Source of the DNA: Prevotellaceae bacterium
GTDB lineage: Bacteria > Bacteroidota > Bacteroidia > Bacteroidales > Paludibacteraceae
NCBI GenBank assembly: GCA_020636675.1
Contig: JACJXK010000026.1
Coordinates: 1 to 34,603, forward strand
Reading direction: 5' to 3'
DNA: 34,603 bases
Shown: positions 20,401 to 25,265 of the stretch, piece by piece
How positions within the stretch are numbered: the stretch's first letter is position 1
How the letters are laid out: every line of letters starts with the position of its first letter
Program-made: the position numbers and the translations under genes
Notes under the pieces: generated by a model
The model's database searches: none
Told to the model about the DNA's origin: nothing
The model's input: only the letters and a program-made list of their open reading frames with translations

Positions 20401-21763
20401 TCTGGGCGATGCCTATAAGTATAAACTGGGTACGCTGCGTCCTACTTCGGCAGGAAAATTCACCTACCGCCGTCTGGAGGAGGTAGACCAACCGACGGCG
20501 GCAGACACCGCCTATCTGGTCTCCCTGCTGGTACGTCCTACCTACCGCATGGCTATTCAAGACTCCGTCTGTCTGGGCGAGGAGTACCATGCCCATGGTT
20601 TCCATCTCCCCGCACAGCGTGCGTTGGGTGTGGTGCATGACACGCTGCGCCTCTCCACTTCGTTGGGCTGCGACAGTACGCTCTGCTTGACGCTCAAGGT
20701 GAAGGGCATCCTCTACGATGCGATCGTCTACTACGGCAACGCCACTCCGGTACGGGTGCAGTCAGACTCGCTTGGCAACGGTCTTCACCTTACGGGCAAT
20801 GCGCTTGCCTACTTTGAAACGCAGGTGCCGCCATCGCTCTGTGGCGTCACCAATGTGCTGTGCCGCAAGGGCGACATCTATCATGCCAAGAGGGTGATGT
20901 TGGCAGATAGTGCCGACCTCTATATCCCTTACGGATTCTATGCCGACAGCATAGTCTACACCCGCAAGCCGTCGCTCTATGCTGACCGTAGCCGTGGATG
21001 GGAAACCATCGTGCTGCCGTTTACTGCCACCGAGTTCCGCAACTCCGGTTGCGCGGGCGACACGGGCTTGACGGCCCGCGCTCTGGTGCCGTTCAACAAG
21101 ACGGACGATGTGGCCTATGGGGATTTCTGGCTCAAACGCTTCGTCTCTTCCAAGACAAACGCACTCGGTTTCGACTATCCGGACTCGCCTGTGTTGGAGG
21201 CCAACGAGCCTTATATCGTGGCATTCCCCGGCAGGGCATGGGGTGCGGCCTATAGCCTGCTTGGCCAGACCATCCGCTACACCGCCACCTCGGCTTCCGT
21301 TGCGTCCACTCCGGATTATATCCGTAGCGCTACCGACCATTTCTACATATATGGTGTTACCGAGCATGCGGAGGTAGACCGTGTCTATACGCTCCACTCC
21401 ATGGACAACCGCTTCGACTATGAGGAAGCAGAGGTGGTGATACCTCCGTTCCGTGTCTTTGTGGTGGCGCGCCAGTACTCGCCGTCGCCATTACGCTCGC
21501 TCTCCATCTACGAGGAGGCTGGAGACGAAGAAGACTATACCACCCTCGGCTCTTTCGAGGCCGACGGTCCGGATGTATTTGTAGTTTACGAGAAAAATGG
21601 CAATCTTTGCATCTACTCCTCCAAGCCGGGCGAGGCCGACATCTACGATGCCAATGCCCGCAAGGTGGTGCGTAACCGTGTGAAGTACGTCAAGGGCGAG
21701 ACCATCGTCTCCGGCTTGCCGAAGGGTGTCTATCTCGTGAATGGTGCGAAAGTGATTTTGTAA
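8438..21763 (+). CDS. Giant secreted surface protein: Ig-like repeats, beta-helix, T9SS-type C-terminal tail
   Basis: About 4441 residues from ATG 8438, chosen because MKTHDKIKYMGG followed by LRCLILLILSFVSLNVQG forms a good signal peptide. The frame is open further upstream (GTG 8327, ATG 8333). Seven repeats of ~105-115 residues, each typically ending C-T-F-S-G-T-V or a variant, span nt ~8846-11950, with a jelly-roll-like insert at ~10190-10620. Ig/PKD-like and carbohydrate-binding-like segments follow to ~16080. Nt ~16080-17950 is a parallel beta-helix with Pmp-like GGA and F-x-N repeats (GGGFYATNS, SKFRNNT). The end (GLPKGVYLVNGAKVIL) resembles a type A T9SS sorting tail. Role inferred: adhesin-like protein exported to the cell surface. 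The start is cut off from its promoter by an IS. By eye, base composition drifts from A/T-rich at the 5' end to G/C-rich at the 3' end. Long antisense frames inside are shadows. Confidence 0.9.
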   Translation: MKTHDKIKYMGGLRCLILLILSFVSLNVQGTVTVSNSSDVTNLLYSNGILTFTAGNTNQIKICSDGVSIFDQYGNPIGSSIVLENVNATYWKSESCLIFHFTNLVNDTTYSYSVTEQQIDGVWKLVIAKASSSTSPTVSISNCSSNNVTTTVGGNAVSAGSLQITTTNVSSTNQLTINAPSGFYISENSGSAGTSTSITLSDNVSSNSYYLYLASSTAGSSSGPVTVKYNGNTLATSCTFSGTVTSGSTPTVTINSCDALANVTAGSDVKAGTITITTSNASSQQITVSVANGFTISETDAKGNSSLNISSDVSNKTYYIWGNNAGSTTVSFQSNGTAITPSGNSCTFSVGSSYTPAISYSSCATTDGLTAAYNTAGTNYGTLTVSGTNMTSAITIAAPTGFEVSRNSGSGYATSITTSSSSGSFSETIYVRLAASTTTGPKTGSLTLTANGATQVSSCTFSGTVSAQPSISLSSTALSGFTYVQNSGPSQPQTVTVTPSNLSSNITVNCSTLGDFELSTDGTNYNYSSSSGTVAINNSQSQSQTLSVRLKSGLSVSDSYTGTLSLSSGSATATVSLSGRVSESGGASSCDNLLISSVFTAIGSTSGSLPSGWNQNNVNEGYNGWCQHYDSKDGTHAAYTIHNNAGYIYSALQLTNGNTYKVNVYSTSCTSGGEPIVKINDDAVVDVDGDPFKYEFVYDGETGSRQIRIGYGDNIYIDSIKIYECAGAVTTPTLSVSCPASSFTANAGSDGAEQTFTVSGTNLSDAISVSVGANSDFEIARESDQTYSNIITGISQSETTTIKVRLKKTVKAGSKNGTLTVSSLNAVDVNCTLSGTVTCSSPVTLDNVVNVYYNTTSLTYALTDASNYAGWLLATISNTTDNERTWSLFNLQFSCISSSLSSASYEGSIGDDGDSLYYDNGANYVDTVKLAGHRGLTYKIAFSQSGSTLNYTLVPLITTSTSQIAGMTATKNTPGTAVSYTFSATGLDGDVTAVATSGFELSLDNSTWSSSLDISRTSNYITSKTVYVRMASSSAETSSGTVTMSSTNAENVTISLSGALLPEPTVSCADLNFSVVKGDLAGSKSFTFSCGKLGAPIVLSAPEGFYLSKDDLTWMPTLEYAPENGALAEQTVYVHVMSAFTGSWSGNLSFALKDKTSLTASGTCPMTLTVSPRVRIVPSVVLENGIACGSSLTLTASVEGMSDVTYQWKKVGLDNAVASSNSYTISEYGNGNGNSGIYYVVVSGKLDDGNDSSVSDSVTLGECKNAITPILEPTLSTIFVGDTAHLTVYNDGGAFADSTTYTWYRKKGSSWVEVQEGTSNVLDVVGGYTYDDNDKSVKTDSTFANYKVKVSGTSYVSAESNLVYVSRLDTKIGTSCETSGDSLRYTAYDILTASTGNNRVTAAHGNENLYELHHVATANYSSIGKMTEQHAIFYIGTIDFMDGCCWGGVRFNYANSASNLQLSLVTYDADNVVTLATASAVNTATDTTFVTTATTLSRYVKGKKPVYLQVSGVNDNPNVKVQYVELVKSQNACPTVVLDSLKASAVLFCNEHDHTLTAHVRTENIGSHTLSYQWYKDGTLLVGDSSEYVIPSSVSDAAGWYAVNVYLDGEWMDGDSIKLTSSFKSSAITRLDYTEGEGPSPSQSFLVNVPECTDSKTATVTSSDTFVVALSPSGPFVSSLLGVRDGDLVYVRLRSGFPIGNYTSSISVKSGDVHTQTVALSGRVTSVCSQDDVFNVFSDIYSYFNGGQNGDIVATDSVTTKNTYHFEKGYYKVVLENTRSDSNSDFTFDVRDNTADSSVLEKTQTITNLHTQDASIQTLYVNVLTTGNYVVRMDAGAGNSLNLTGMSITRSCPPLVSLSLTDDPCDKQTTGAYFSANVSLGVEPYTYKWYKGDKLIETATTDTLSDLKDGMYRVVVADANGQTGVADFVVNCLIIRNDTSFCPGDVIPFVIPDVQYQQSNYTVKGYYLVKNEKDTVNSWDNYGSHSITTDGNSAGSYRINVDYTNSDGTPGVVPIYSREFILSKKKLCGGTATIEGSNDFCGSPVLLSATMGGVPDSVMNTIEELGCEWKKDGVAMAETGTQIEVEETGSYQVRFYIKNGLSDSSSWSPAFNVQRAPMCGELQLTASPSVVCDGGVKLSWKAEQMNPDSLLTGFVCKLKYNNGGTVDDYYSGYSETVNESMGTITIPAERLTAMFGDSDNVLIYLELTYGTHTYLSSSLLRKGVACNSALTMPVDTIVCDGSPIGKKTVALYPAIEEKSGYKYEYSYVSHGGYRVGDEDVSTDPLVDISVPVTPVIKNDSLKFSLDLGQVNHRKSYYYVDLVVKRSGNAGAVSSETTFMDTISSDTMWVDHRITMELVSPVDVKVCSDDYDTLEAKFSFNTDNVSVGDEFPYKWKEAGSWSQPEVYSLSDGDVSNGYFSLKKRINPGLTEDRVDSLLVEGSCIPMGVRFELSVDTCGKFQVPDTVYFCEDVTSSDEKKGLSLTYTGSIPMDDLTLTWTNLRSEETKTGNNPVFSVSENDRIEIEVKHGDVVVYRDSVIAAWDVSCVLNYFVKSGSSGTGVSWDSAFATIDKALSAAFNYHETDPDQPINIYLAEKTSVDESYMVSNMNEYATLNHVSIYGGFPTTNTGTQVDNADSYTLVTKANIENNLSPCFKVGEGEVLLSRLMFDGMKGARVITSENGERKIEENLTLSNCKFSGIENGAVILTSSIGGTFNVYDCSFIGCNQVANNQVVNGGALYVEGPYDVKVSSLKEKTELPGLRKDSIDVNKEDGCSTLKQMTLTLLDSLDWEKSPNLFVGDANESTNDTVKGGAVYISGARSVNVEYALFKDNISKQNAIFYGGGLYVDFTSYVNISHSYFTGAEARQQGLTGGALCLSDVASARVSYCDFYNNKVLKGDGAAFAGINSKIDLLNSDFESNSVSDEGHGGGFYATNSALLNIINSKFRNNTMPNGNASGGGAYVTNAVVNVTNSAFISNKAGEQGGGFYAGGESKCDFTTLISVKNSLFRDNSVQSGVGKGAAIAASKMNIEIRNSEFRKNVTFEKGAAVYITEGALDVFSSSFYDNKMVQANQGASAISVEGSCDSLATQNVHIYNSTFTGNSGAQYGCIDISKAFADIVSCTVVGNVFNSGEGYAITVRDDGKLNLMNTIVSNNGQSGNMERNLKINGTKSDATNKLEAINKINIFKRNTIGTDIYGNTSDKDSMISNNTVTDVYSCDPAKKNTDNCVSSASCTYSFSPANLLTICNYGAPVASTRPFNLTENAYCRNYGMTIDELAGYSSDPILSSELVLDEHRSMRGWRYLCLECGQTSEDIKGEFRTFQGAVEGGVGVYEGKKFDLELTRMVGQCSGGELSPAYITIKVLESGTMNTIATDTLGMFYWIKVSRLVQNKTDEKKMDTLAYYSDSLITKYNVMYGDTCIFLNEVPAGTYLVTVGRLGNTGSGSDGNAEKQLQEKHTAAILVESITERALAWVGNESSNFNDVGNWRYRDDEGNVDSAKTVAAPPSPCFDIHIGLENPISSGTNVSVLPTINDDKGECADVYFHPGGSLGQIQKLSYNKAHVEMRVDAYNRTEDSKWKMIAAPLKGLVSGDYMYDDRAVYIRYFNIKKSDNSYAGEWTYSVSNVGESLSNMGMGYALRYYTLRPSFYMSDAITYSFPKTATSYKYYDGTVESVRKEASFRFLPENEKTNTIPEVTEIKIKLQDRGFSLAGNQMGFNVDTVAKGYIIVGNPFMSHIDLLAFYKANRDRISPDIKLYTECHFESYKITEANENMTGASTGKDGDANPAYNRYIPPMQAFFVKPTKMDADGSVTLRFPTDSVSCAVTSAGSTLRSAAAPVFNRLAIRATYDKWNSTFAYVLAQGGASNSFLGNEDSQKLLYAGSIVDVYTHAGKVAVDINALDADSLGELQVPVSVSTYKAGVVTISLSGADAFDQADNLYWNDAQTGSKISLHEQSVFNYTLAKGTTSGRFFLSFDQKRRVKVAVSDTICLGDAYKYKLGTLRPTSAGKFTYRRLEEVDQPTAADTAYLVSLLVRPTYRMAIQDSVCLGEEYHAHGFHLPAQRALGVVHDTLRLSTSLGCDSTLCLTLKVKGILYDAIVYYGNATPVRVQSDSLGNGLHLTGNALAYFETQVPPSLCGVTNVLCRKGDIYHAKRVMLADSADLYIPYGFYADSIVYTRKPSLYADRSRGWETIVLPFTATEFRNSGCAGDTGLTARALVPFNKTDDVAYGDFWLKRFVSSKTNALGFDYPDSPVLEANEPYIVAFPGRAWGAAYSLLGQTIRYTATSASVASTPDYIRSATDHFYIYGVTEHAEVDRVYTLHSMDNRFDYEEAEVVIPPFRVFVVARQYSPSPLRSLSIYEEAGDEEDYTTLGSFEADGPDVFVVYEKNGNLCIYSSKPGEADIYDANARKVVRNRVKYVKGETIVSGLPKGVYLVNGAKVIL

Positions 21764-21774
21764 TGTAAAAATGT

Positions 21775-21953
21775 ATGAATATGAAGAAGATTATATATAT
21801 ATTAGCATTGTTGGGTTTGTGTGTAGAACATGCTTGTGCTGAATATGCATATGAATGCGCAATTGATGGGGAAGGTCAAGATATGACTTTTTCTTCTGAT
21901 TCTTCTACATGGGTTCAGTATGAAGAGGATCAGGCTAATGGGGATAAATGTTT
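21775..21953 (+). pseudogene. Small secreted protein, 5' part, interrupted by IS1595-family element
   Basis: The start ATG at 21775 (or 21781) lies 11 bases after the giant gene's stop, so the two were one operon. The first ~22 residues are a signal peptide (MNMKKIIYILALLGLCVEHA followed by CA), then a short acidic domain with Cys residues (YECAIDGEGQDM, ANGDKC). Residue 60 is split by the IS at 21954. Joining base 21953 directly to 23011 keeps the frame and gives an uninterrupted 123-residue protein ending at 23203, so the insertion is a simple disruption of an otherwise intact gene. In the present sequence the frame continues into the IS and stops at 22041, adding about 29 non-native residues. 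Confidence 0.82.
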
Positions 21954-23000
21954 TTGGTATGTCAATAACGACCTATACGCTCGCCGATTTTCCGTACCCA
22001 TGCCGAAACACAGGCACACAGGAGGATGCTGCCAACAATAGACGGTCAAACATGTCATTGAAGTATCTACGATTGAACTTATAGCAGAATTCATCCAGAT
22101 AGAACTGCAGGAACTTGCGTTTCACCTCGTCATGCACTCCTTCTATGCTTTTCTTGCACCTGCCGGCAACCACGTGCACCCATGGCAACTTTTTTGTCAC
22201 GACTTCTCTCTTGTCGTGTTCGACATACGCCTCATGCCCGGCAAACACGTCCTTAAATTGGGTGTGAGACCTGCACCCATCCGTAACCACTCCACTGCCA
22301 CTGTCTATGACCGCCGTGGCCGCCTCCGTTATCGTGGCCGCCCTCATGTCTTTTATGACCTTCATCCTTATATGTCCCACCTTTTTGTTAATGGTATGCC
22401 GCCTCACCTTGTCGCCGTCTTCTGGGGATATTTCGCTGCTTTCCGCCATGACAAGCACCTTTGTCTGTGACTGGCTGCCCATGCCTCGTTTGTTGGGTTC
22501 GTCGTCTTCCTTCTCCGTATCCGTGGAGAACATCATCTCGTCAACCTCTACCATCTCCTTCAACTTGTATTTTCCGTCACGCTGACCCATCACGTCCCTT
22601 ATCTTCTGCATCATCTCCCATACTCCTCGGTAATACTTCTTGCCCAGCTGGCGTTGCATCTCGGAGGCCGATATGGCTTGCTTGGTAGAACTCATCAGAT
22701 GGAAGACTATGTACCATTCCCTGAACGTGAATTTGCTGTGCTCCATCACTGTGCCCTTCTTCAGGCTCATCCTGTAGTGGCATTCCTTGCATTCATATAC
22801 TTCCTTGTCGTTTTTCCAATAGAACGCCGTCCCTTGGCAGTGCGGACACTTCTTGGCTTGCGCATCCCGCAACGCCTTAAAATGTGTTTTGCAGGACTCC
22901 TCGTCCGGAAACTTCTTTGTGAATTCTATCAAGTCCATCGTCTCTTTTTTTTGCAAAAATAACAATTTTACTTCACTTTAGGTAGTTATTGCCACATCAA
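21954..23000 (-). mobile_element. IS1595-family insertion sequence, 1047 bp, in a small secreted-protein gene
   Basis: The left end reads TTGGTATGTCAATAACGACC from 21954; the right end, in reverse complement from 23000, reads TTGATGTGGCAATAACTACC. Over the first 24 bases the ends agree at 19. A 10-base direct repeat, ATAAATGTTT, lies immediately outside both ends (21944-21953 and 23001-23010). The family normally makes 8-bp duplications, so the exact ends may shift by up to two bases. A single transposase gene fills the minus strand. Excision in silico restores the host gene's frame, which supports these boundaries. Confidence 0.83.
21973..22938 (-). CDS. IS1595-family (ISXO2-like) transposase
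   Basis: 321 residues from ATG 22938; the longer frame would need a TTG start, and a purine-rich AAAGAGACG lies before this ATG. The N-terminus holds the four-Cys zinc ribbon typical of the family (KKCPHC at ~residues 30-35, then CKECHYRM), followed by the FTFREWYIVFHLMSSTKQAISA helical segment. The catalytic domain shows EVDEMMF and VVTDGCRSH with the first two Asp residues; the third acidic position is less certain, perhaps in KSIEGVHDEVK. A TATTTTTG box at 22961-22954 on the minus strand may drive it. The gene looks intact. It moves the element that disrupts the small gene downstream of the giant protein. Confidence 0.9.
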   Translation of the reverse strand: MDLIEFTKKFPDEESCKTHFKALRDAQAKKCPHCQGTAFYWKNDKEVYECKECHYRMSLKKGTVMEHSKFTFREWYIVFHLMSSTKQAISASEMQRQLGKKYYRGVWEMMQKIRDVMGQRDGKYKLKEMVEVDEMMFSTDTEKEDDEPNKRGMGSQSQTKVLVMAESSEISPEDGDKVRRHTINKKVGHIRMKVIKDMRAATITEAATAVIDSGSGVVTDGCRSHTQFKDVFAGHEAYVEHDKREVVTKKLPWVHVVAGRCKKSIEGVHDEVKRKFLQFYLDEFCYKFNRRYFNDMFDRLLLAASSCVPVFRHGYGKSASV

Positions 23001-23010
23001 ATAAATGTTT

Positions 23011-23203
23011 GTTATTCTTTGGTGCTAGTGACAAATGTGTTTATTCTGGTGCATGTACTGACATATCTATTGGAGGAGGAGGAAAACGTGTTAAAATTGT
23101 TCCACTTGACACCTCCCTTCCGTTTGTGACTCTTATAGTTGCGGGGTATGTGGCTTTTATCTGTTACCGAAGGAAGAAAAGTGTAGAAAGTAGGGAAGGG
23201 TAG
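23011..23203 (+). pseudogene. Small secreted protein, 3' part, with membrane-anchor / PID-CTERM-like tail
   Basis: The continuation of the gene interrupted at 21954, in frame after the duplicated target is collapsed. It encodes FGASDKCVYSGACTDISIGGGGKRVK and then VPLDTSLP, a ~16-residue hydrophobic helix (FVTLIVAGYVAFICY) and a basic end (RRKKSVESREG). This three-part tail (P-[IL]-D motif, single membrane helix, Arg/Lys cluster) resembles the PID-CTERM sorting signals of Bacteroidota; that assignment is inference from layout and the PLD motif only. A plain C-terminal anchor is the alternative. A strong hairpin terminator follows at 23230. As it stands this part lacks its own start; the ATG at 23009 is formed across the IS target repeat. 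Confidence 0.75.
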
Positions 23204-23229
23204 CGTCTGGCAGAATGCTGTAAAAACAG

Positions 23230-23270
23230 AAAACGGCCATTTAGACAAAGTAGTCTGAATGGCCGTTTTT
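23230..23270. terminator. Bidirectional hairpin terminator between convergent genes
   Basis: A 17-base stem (23230-23246 with 23253-23269, one G-T-type mismatch) around the loop AAAGTA, with A-runs on the left and a T-run on the right. It therefore works as a terminator in both directions: for the giant-protein operon coming from the left and for the dockerin gene coming from the right. Confidence 0.85.
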
Positions 23271-23287
23271 AGCCGAGTCTGTTTGCT

Positions 23288-23709
23288 TTATTTTGCCATG
23301 GCGCGTTGCATATCCGTCACGTCGCTCATCGATATTTTTCCGTCTTTGTTGAAGTCGGCTTTTATCATCTGGAATCCGTCCAATGTCACATTGCCGGCCA
23401 TGTAGTTTTGTAGAAGTGTCACGTCCGCATTCGTTAGTTTTCCGTCTCCGTTTATGTCTCCGTCCTTCCATCTTTTTGCTTTTGCCTGTTGCATGGCAAC
23501 CACATCTTGGAGGTTAATCACTCCGTCCTGATTTACGTCAGCACGATTTTTGAAACCGCTCTTGAGCATTAGATTTTCTGCAATGTGATTTTGCACCAAG
23601 TCGATGTCTGTCTGATTGATTCTGTTATCGTTGTTTACGTCGCCCAAGCCGCCGGCGAAGGTGCTTGCTGTAGCCATCGTTGTGGCTAATAGGATAAAAT
23701 CTTTCTCAT
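23288..23709 (-). pseudogene. Four-repeat dockerin protein with apparent frameshift in the signal peptide
   Basis: The body is four calcium-binding dockerin repeats: DVNNDNRINQTDI, DVNQDGVINLQDV, DINGDGKLTNADV and DFNKDGKISMSDV, i.e. two dockerin pairs of ~50 residues each, as in secreted Bacteroidota proteins. The natural start, ATGAGAAAG at 23709, reads MRKILSY and then hits TAG at 23688-23686. One extra T after TCC would give MRKILSLLATTMATASTFA, an ideal signal peptide leading straight into the dockerin frame. As given, only an unconvincing upstream ATG (23770) or an internal ATG (23677) reaches the dockerin frame. Either the gene is broken, or the base was lost in sequencing. Dockerins usually bind cohesins; no cohesin was recognised in the window. 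Confidence 0.8.
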
Positions 23710-24027
23710 AATAGATTGTTTTTAAAGTTGTTTTATATAAATAGGTCTCCTTTCTTTTCGATTGTAGCAATCAAAATAGCAATTGTAAATATATAATAAT
23801 TTTATTTAAAAAAATAAAATATTTTAAATTATTATATGCGATTTACGAAAATGTTCCTGTTGTTCCTGTCCTTATTGTTCCATCCATCCAATCCAATCAA
23901 CCCGTCAATCAATCAATTTGTCCATCCATCCTGTCCATCCTGTATATCCTGTCTGAATTGTTCCATCCATCCAATCCAATCAATCCAATCAACCCGTCAA
24001 TCTAATCAATCTTGTATGTCTTGTCAA

Positions 24028-24192
24028 ATGCCGTAGGCGTTCTCTCTTTGTAGCAAATCATGAGGGTGGTAGGCCGCATTCCGTAGGAATGCACCCGTTC
24101 ATAAATAAGGTTACGAAGAAAATGGCGCATCCCTACAGGATGCCTTCTCTACCCTCGGCCGCATTTCTACAAATAGATAATCCCTACGGGAT
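24028..24192 (+). repeat. Four-hairpin nested inverted-repeat element, copy 2
   Basis: 165 bases in the same order as copy 1: a degenerate first hairpin (ATGCCGTAGGCGT), then GCATTCCGTAGGAATGC, GCATCCCTACAGGATGC and ATCCCTACGGGAT at 24180-24192. The outer arms include TTTGTAG and CTACAAA. The third and fourth hairpins are unchanged from copy 1 while the spacers differ more, which suggests the hairpins are what is conserved. Confidence 0.8.
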
Positions 24193-24446
24193 AGGCCGCC
24201 GATCACCCGTCCATCGCATTCCATCAACCCGTCCAATCTAATCACCCCGTCCATCGCATTCCATCCATCCAATCCAATCAACCCGTCAATCTAATCCATC
24301 AATTTGTCCATCCATCCTGTCCATCCTGTATATCCTGTCCGAATTATTCAATCCATCAACCCAATCAATTTATCAACCCGTCCATCCATCCAACCCAATC
24401 AACCCAATCAACCCATCCATCCAATCGATCTTGTATGTCTTGTCAA

Positions 24447-24611
24447 ATGCCGTAGGCATTCTCTCTTTGTAGCAAATCATGAGGGTGGTAGGCCGCATTC
24501 CGTAGGAATGTACCCGTCCATAAATAAGGATAAGAAAGAAATGGCGCATCCCTACAGGATGCCTGTCCAGCCCTCCACCGCATTTCTACAAATAGATAAT
24601 CCCTACGGGAT
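24447..24611 (+). repeat. Four-hairpin nested inverted-repeat element, copy 3
   Basis: 165 bases with hairpins ATGCCGTAGGCAT (start), CATTCCGTAGGAATG, GCATCCCTACAGGATGC and ATCCCTACGGGAT (24599-24611). The 26-base left arm and the reverse complement of the 26-base right arm agree at 22 positions. Two of the four differences are compensating changes inside a hairpin stem (GCC/GGC against CCC/GGG), consistent with selection for base pairing. Confidence 0.82.
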
Positions 24612-24820
24612 AGGCAGTAGATCGCCCGTCCATCGCATTCCATCAACCCATCCAATCCAATCAACCCGTCAATCTAATCCATCAATTTGTCCATCCATCC
24701 TGTCCATCCTGTATATCCTGTCCGAATTATTCAATCCATCAACCCAATCAATTTATCACCCCGTCCATCCATCCAACCCAATCAACCCATCCATCCAATC
24801 GATCTTGTATGTCTTGTCAA

Positions 24821-24985
24821 ATGCCGTAGGCATTCTCTCTTTGTAGCAAATCATGAGGGTGGTAGGCCGCATTCCGTAGGAATGTACCCGTCCATAAATA
24901 AGGATAAGAAAGAAATGGCGCATCCCTACAGGATGCCTGTCCAGCCCTCCACCGCATTTCTACAAATAGATAATCCCTACGGGAT
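24821..24985 (+). repeat. Four-hairpin nested inverted-repeat element, copy 4
   Basis: Essentially identical to copy 3 and exactly 374 bases downstream of it, so it is probably a recent tandem duplication of element plus linker. It has the same four palindromes in the same order, ending with ATCCCTACGGGAT at 24973-24985. Confidence 0.82.
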
Positions 24986-25215
24986 AGGCAGTAGATCGCC
25001 CGTCCATCGCATTCCATCAACCCGTCCAATCTAATCAACCCGTCAATCTAATCCATCAATTTGTCCATCCATCCTGTCCATCCTGTATATCCTGTCCGAA
25101 TTATTCAATCCATCAACCCAATCAATTTATCACCCCGTCCATCCATCCAACCCAATCAACCCGTCCATCCAATCTTTGATATGTTACAATTCTATGAAAT
25201 TTAAACAAACTCTGA

Positions 25216-25244
25216 TTGTTTAGAATGTATCTTTCTTAACTTTG
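25216..25244 (+). promoter_or_regulatory. Promoter of the response regulator / kinase pair
   Basis: TTG at 25216-25218 and TAACTTTG at 25237-25244, an 18-base spacer; the -7 box matches TAnnTTTG. Transcription would start near 25251, giving a leader of about 15 bases with the purine-rich AAAAGAAGAAA before ATG 25266. It lies about 40 bases right of the repeat array. Confidence 0.6.
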
Positions 25245-25265
25245 AAGGAATAAAAGAAGAAACTT

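Larger units (their letters stand above)
23876..25176 (+). repeat. 1.3-kb array of linker repeats with three four-hairpin elements
   Basis: Low-complexity linker words (AATCCAATCAACCCGTC, CCATCCTGTATATCCTGTC, GAATTATTCAATCCATCAAC) alternate with four-hairpin elements starting at 24028, 24447 and 24821. The last two repeat units are nearly identical with a 374-base period; the first interval is 419 bases. A third linker copy follows the last element. Unit length, the lack of unique spacers and the internal palindromes rule out CRISPR. Frames such as 24304-24846 merely translate the linker. The A/T-rich stretch 23771-23875 before it holds no recognised gene. Confidence 0.85.

Noticed and set aside
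19160..20638. 492-aa frame antisense within the giant gene
   Set aside because: It lies in the G/C-rich end, where stop codons are rare on the opposite strand. No recognisable domain, and the sense frame is clearly coding.
24304..25034. Frames of 115-180 aa in the repeat array
   Set aside because: They translate the linker repeats (runs of His, Pro, Ser, Asn) and repeat with the array period; they are not genes.
23876..25176. Possible CRISPR array
   Set aside because: Repeat units are 374-419 bases, spacers are themselves repeated, and no cas genes are present.
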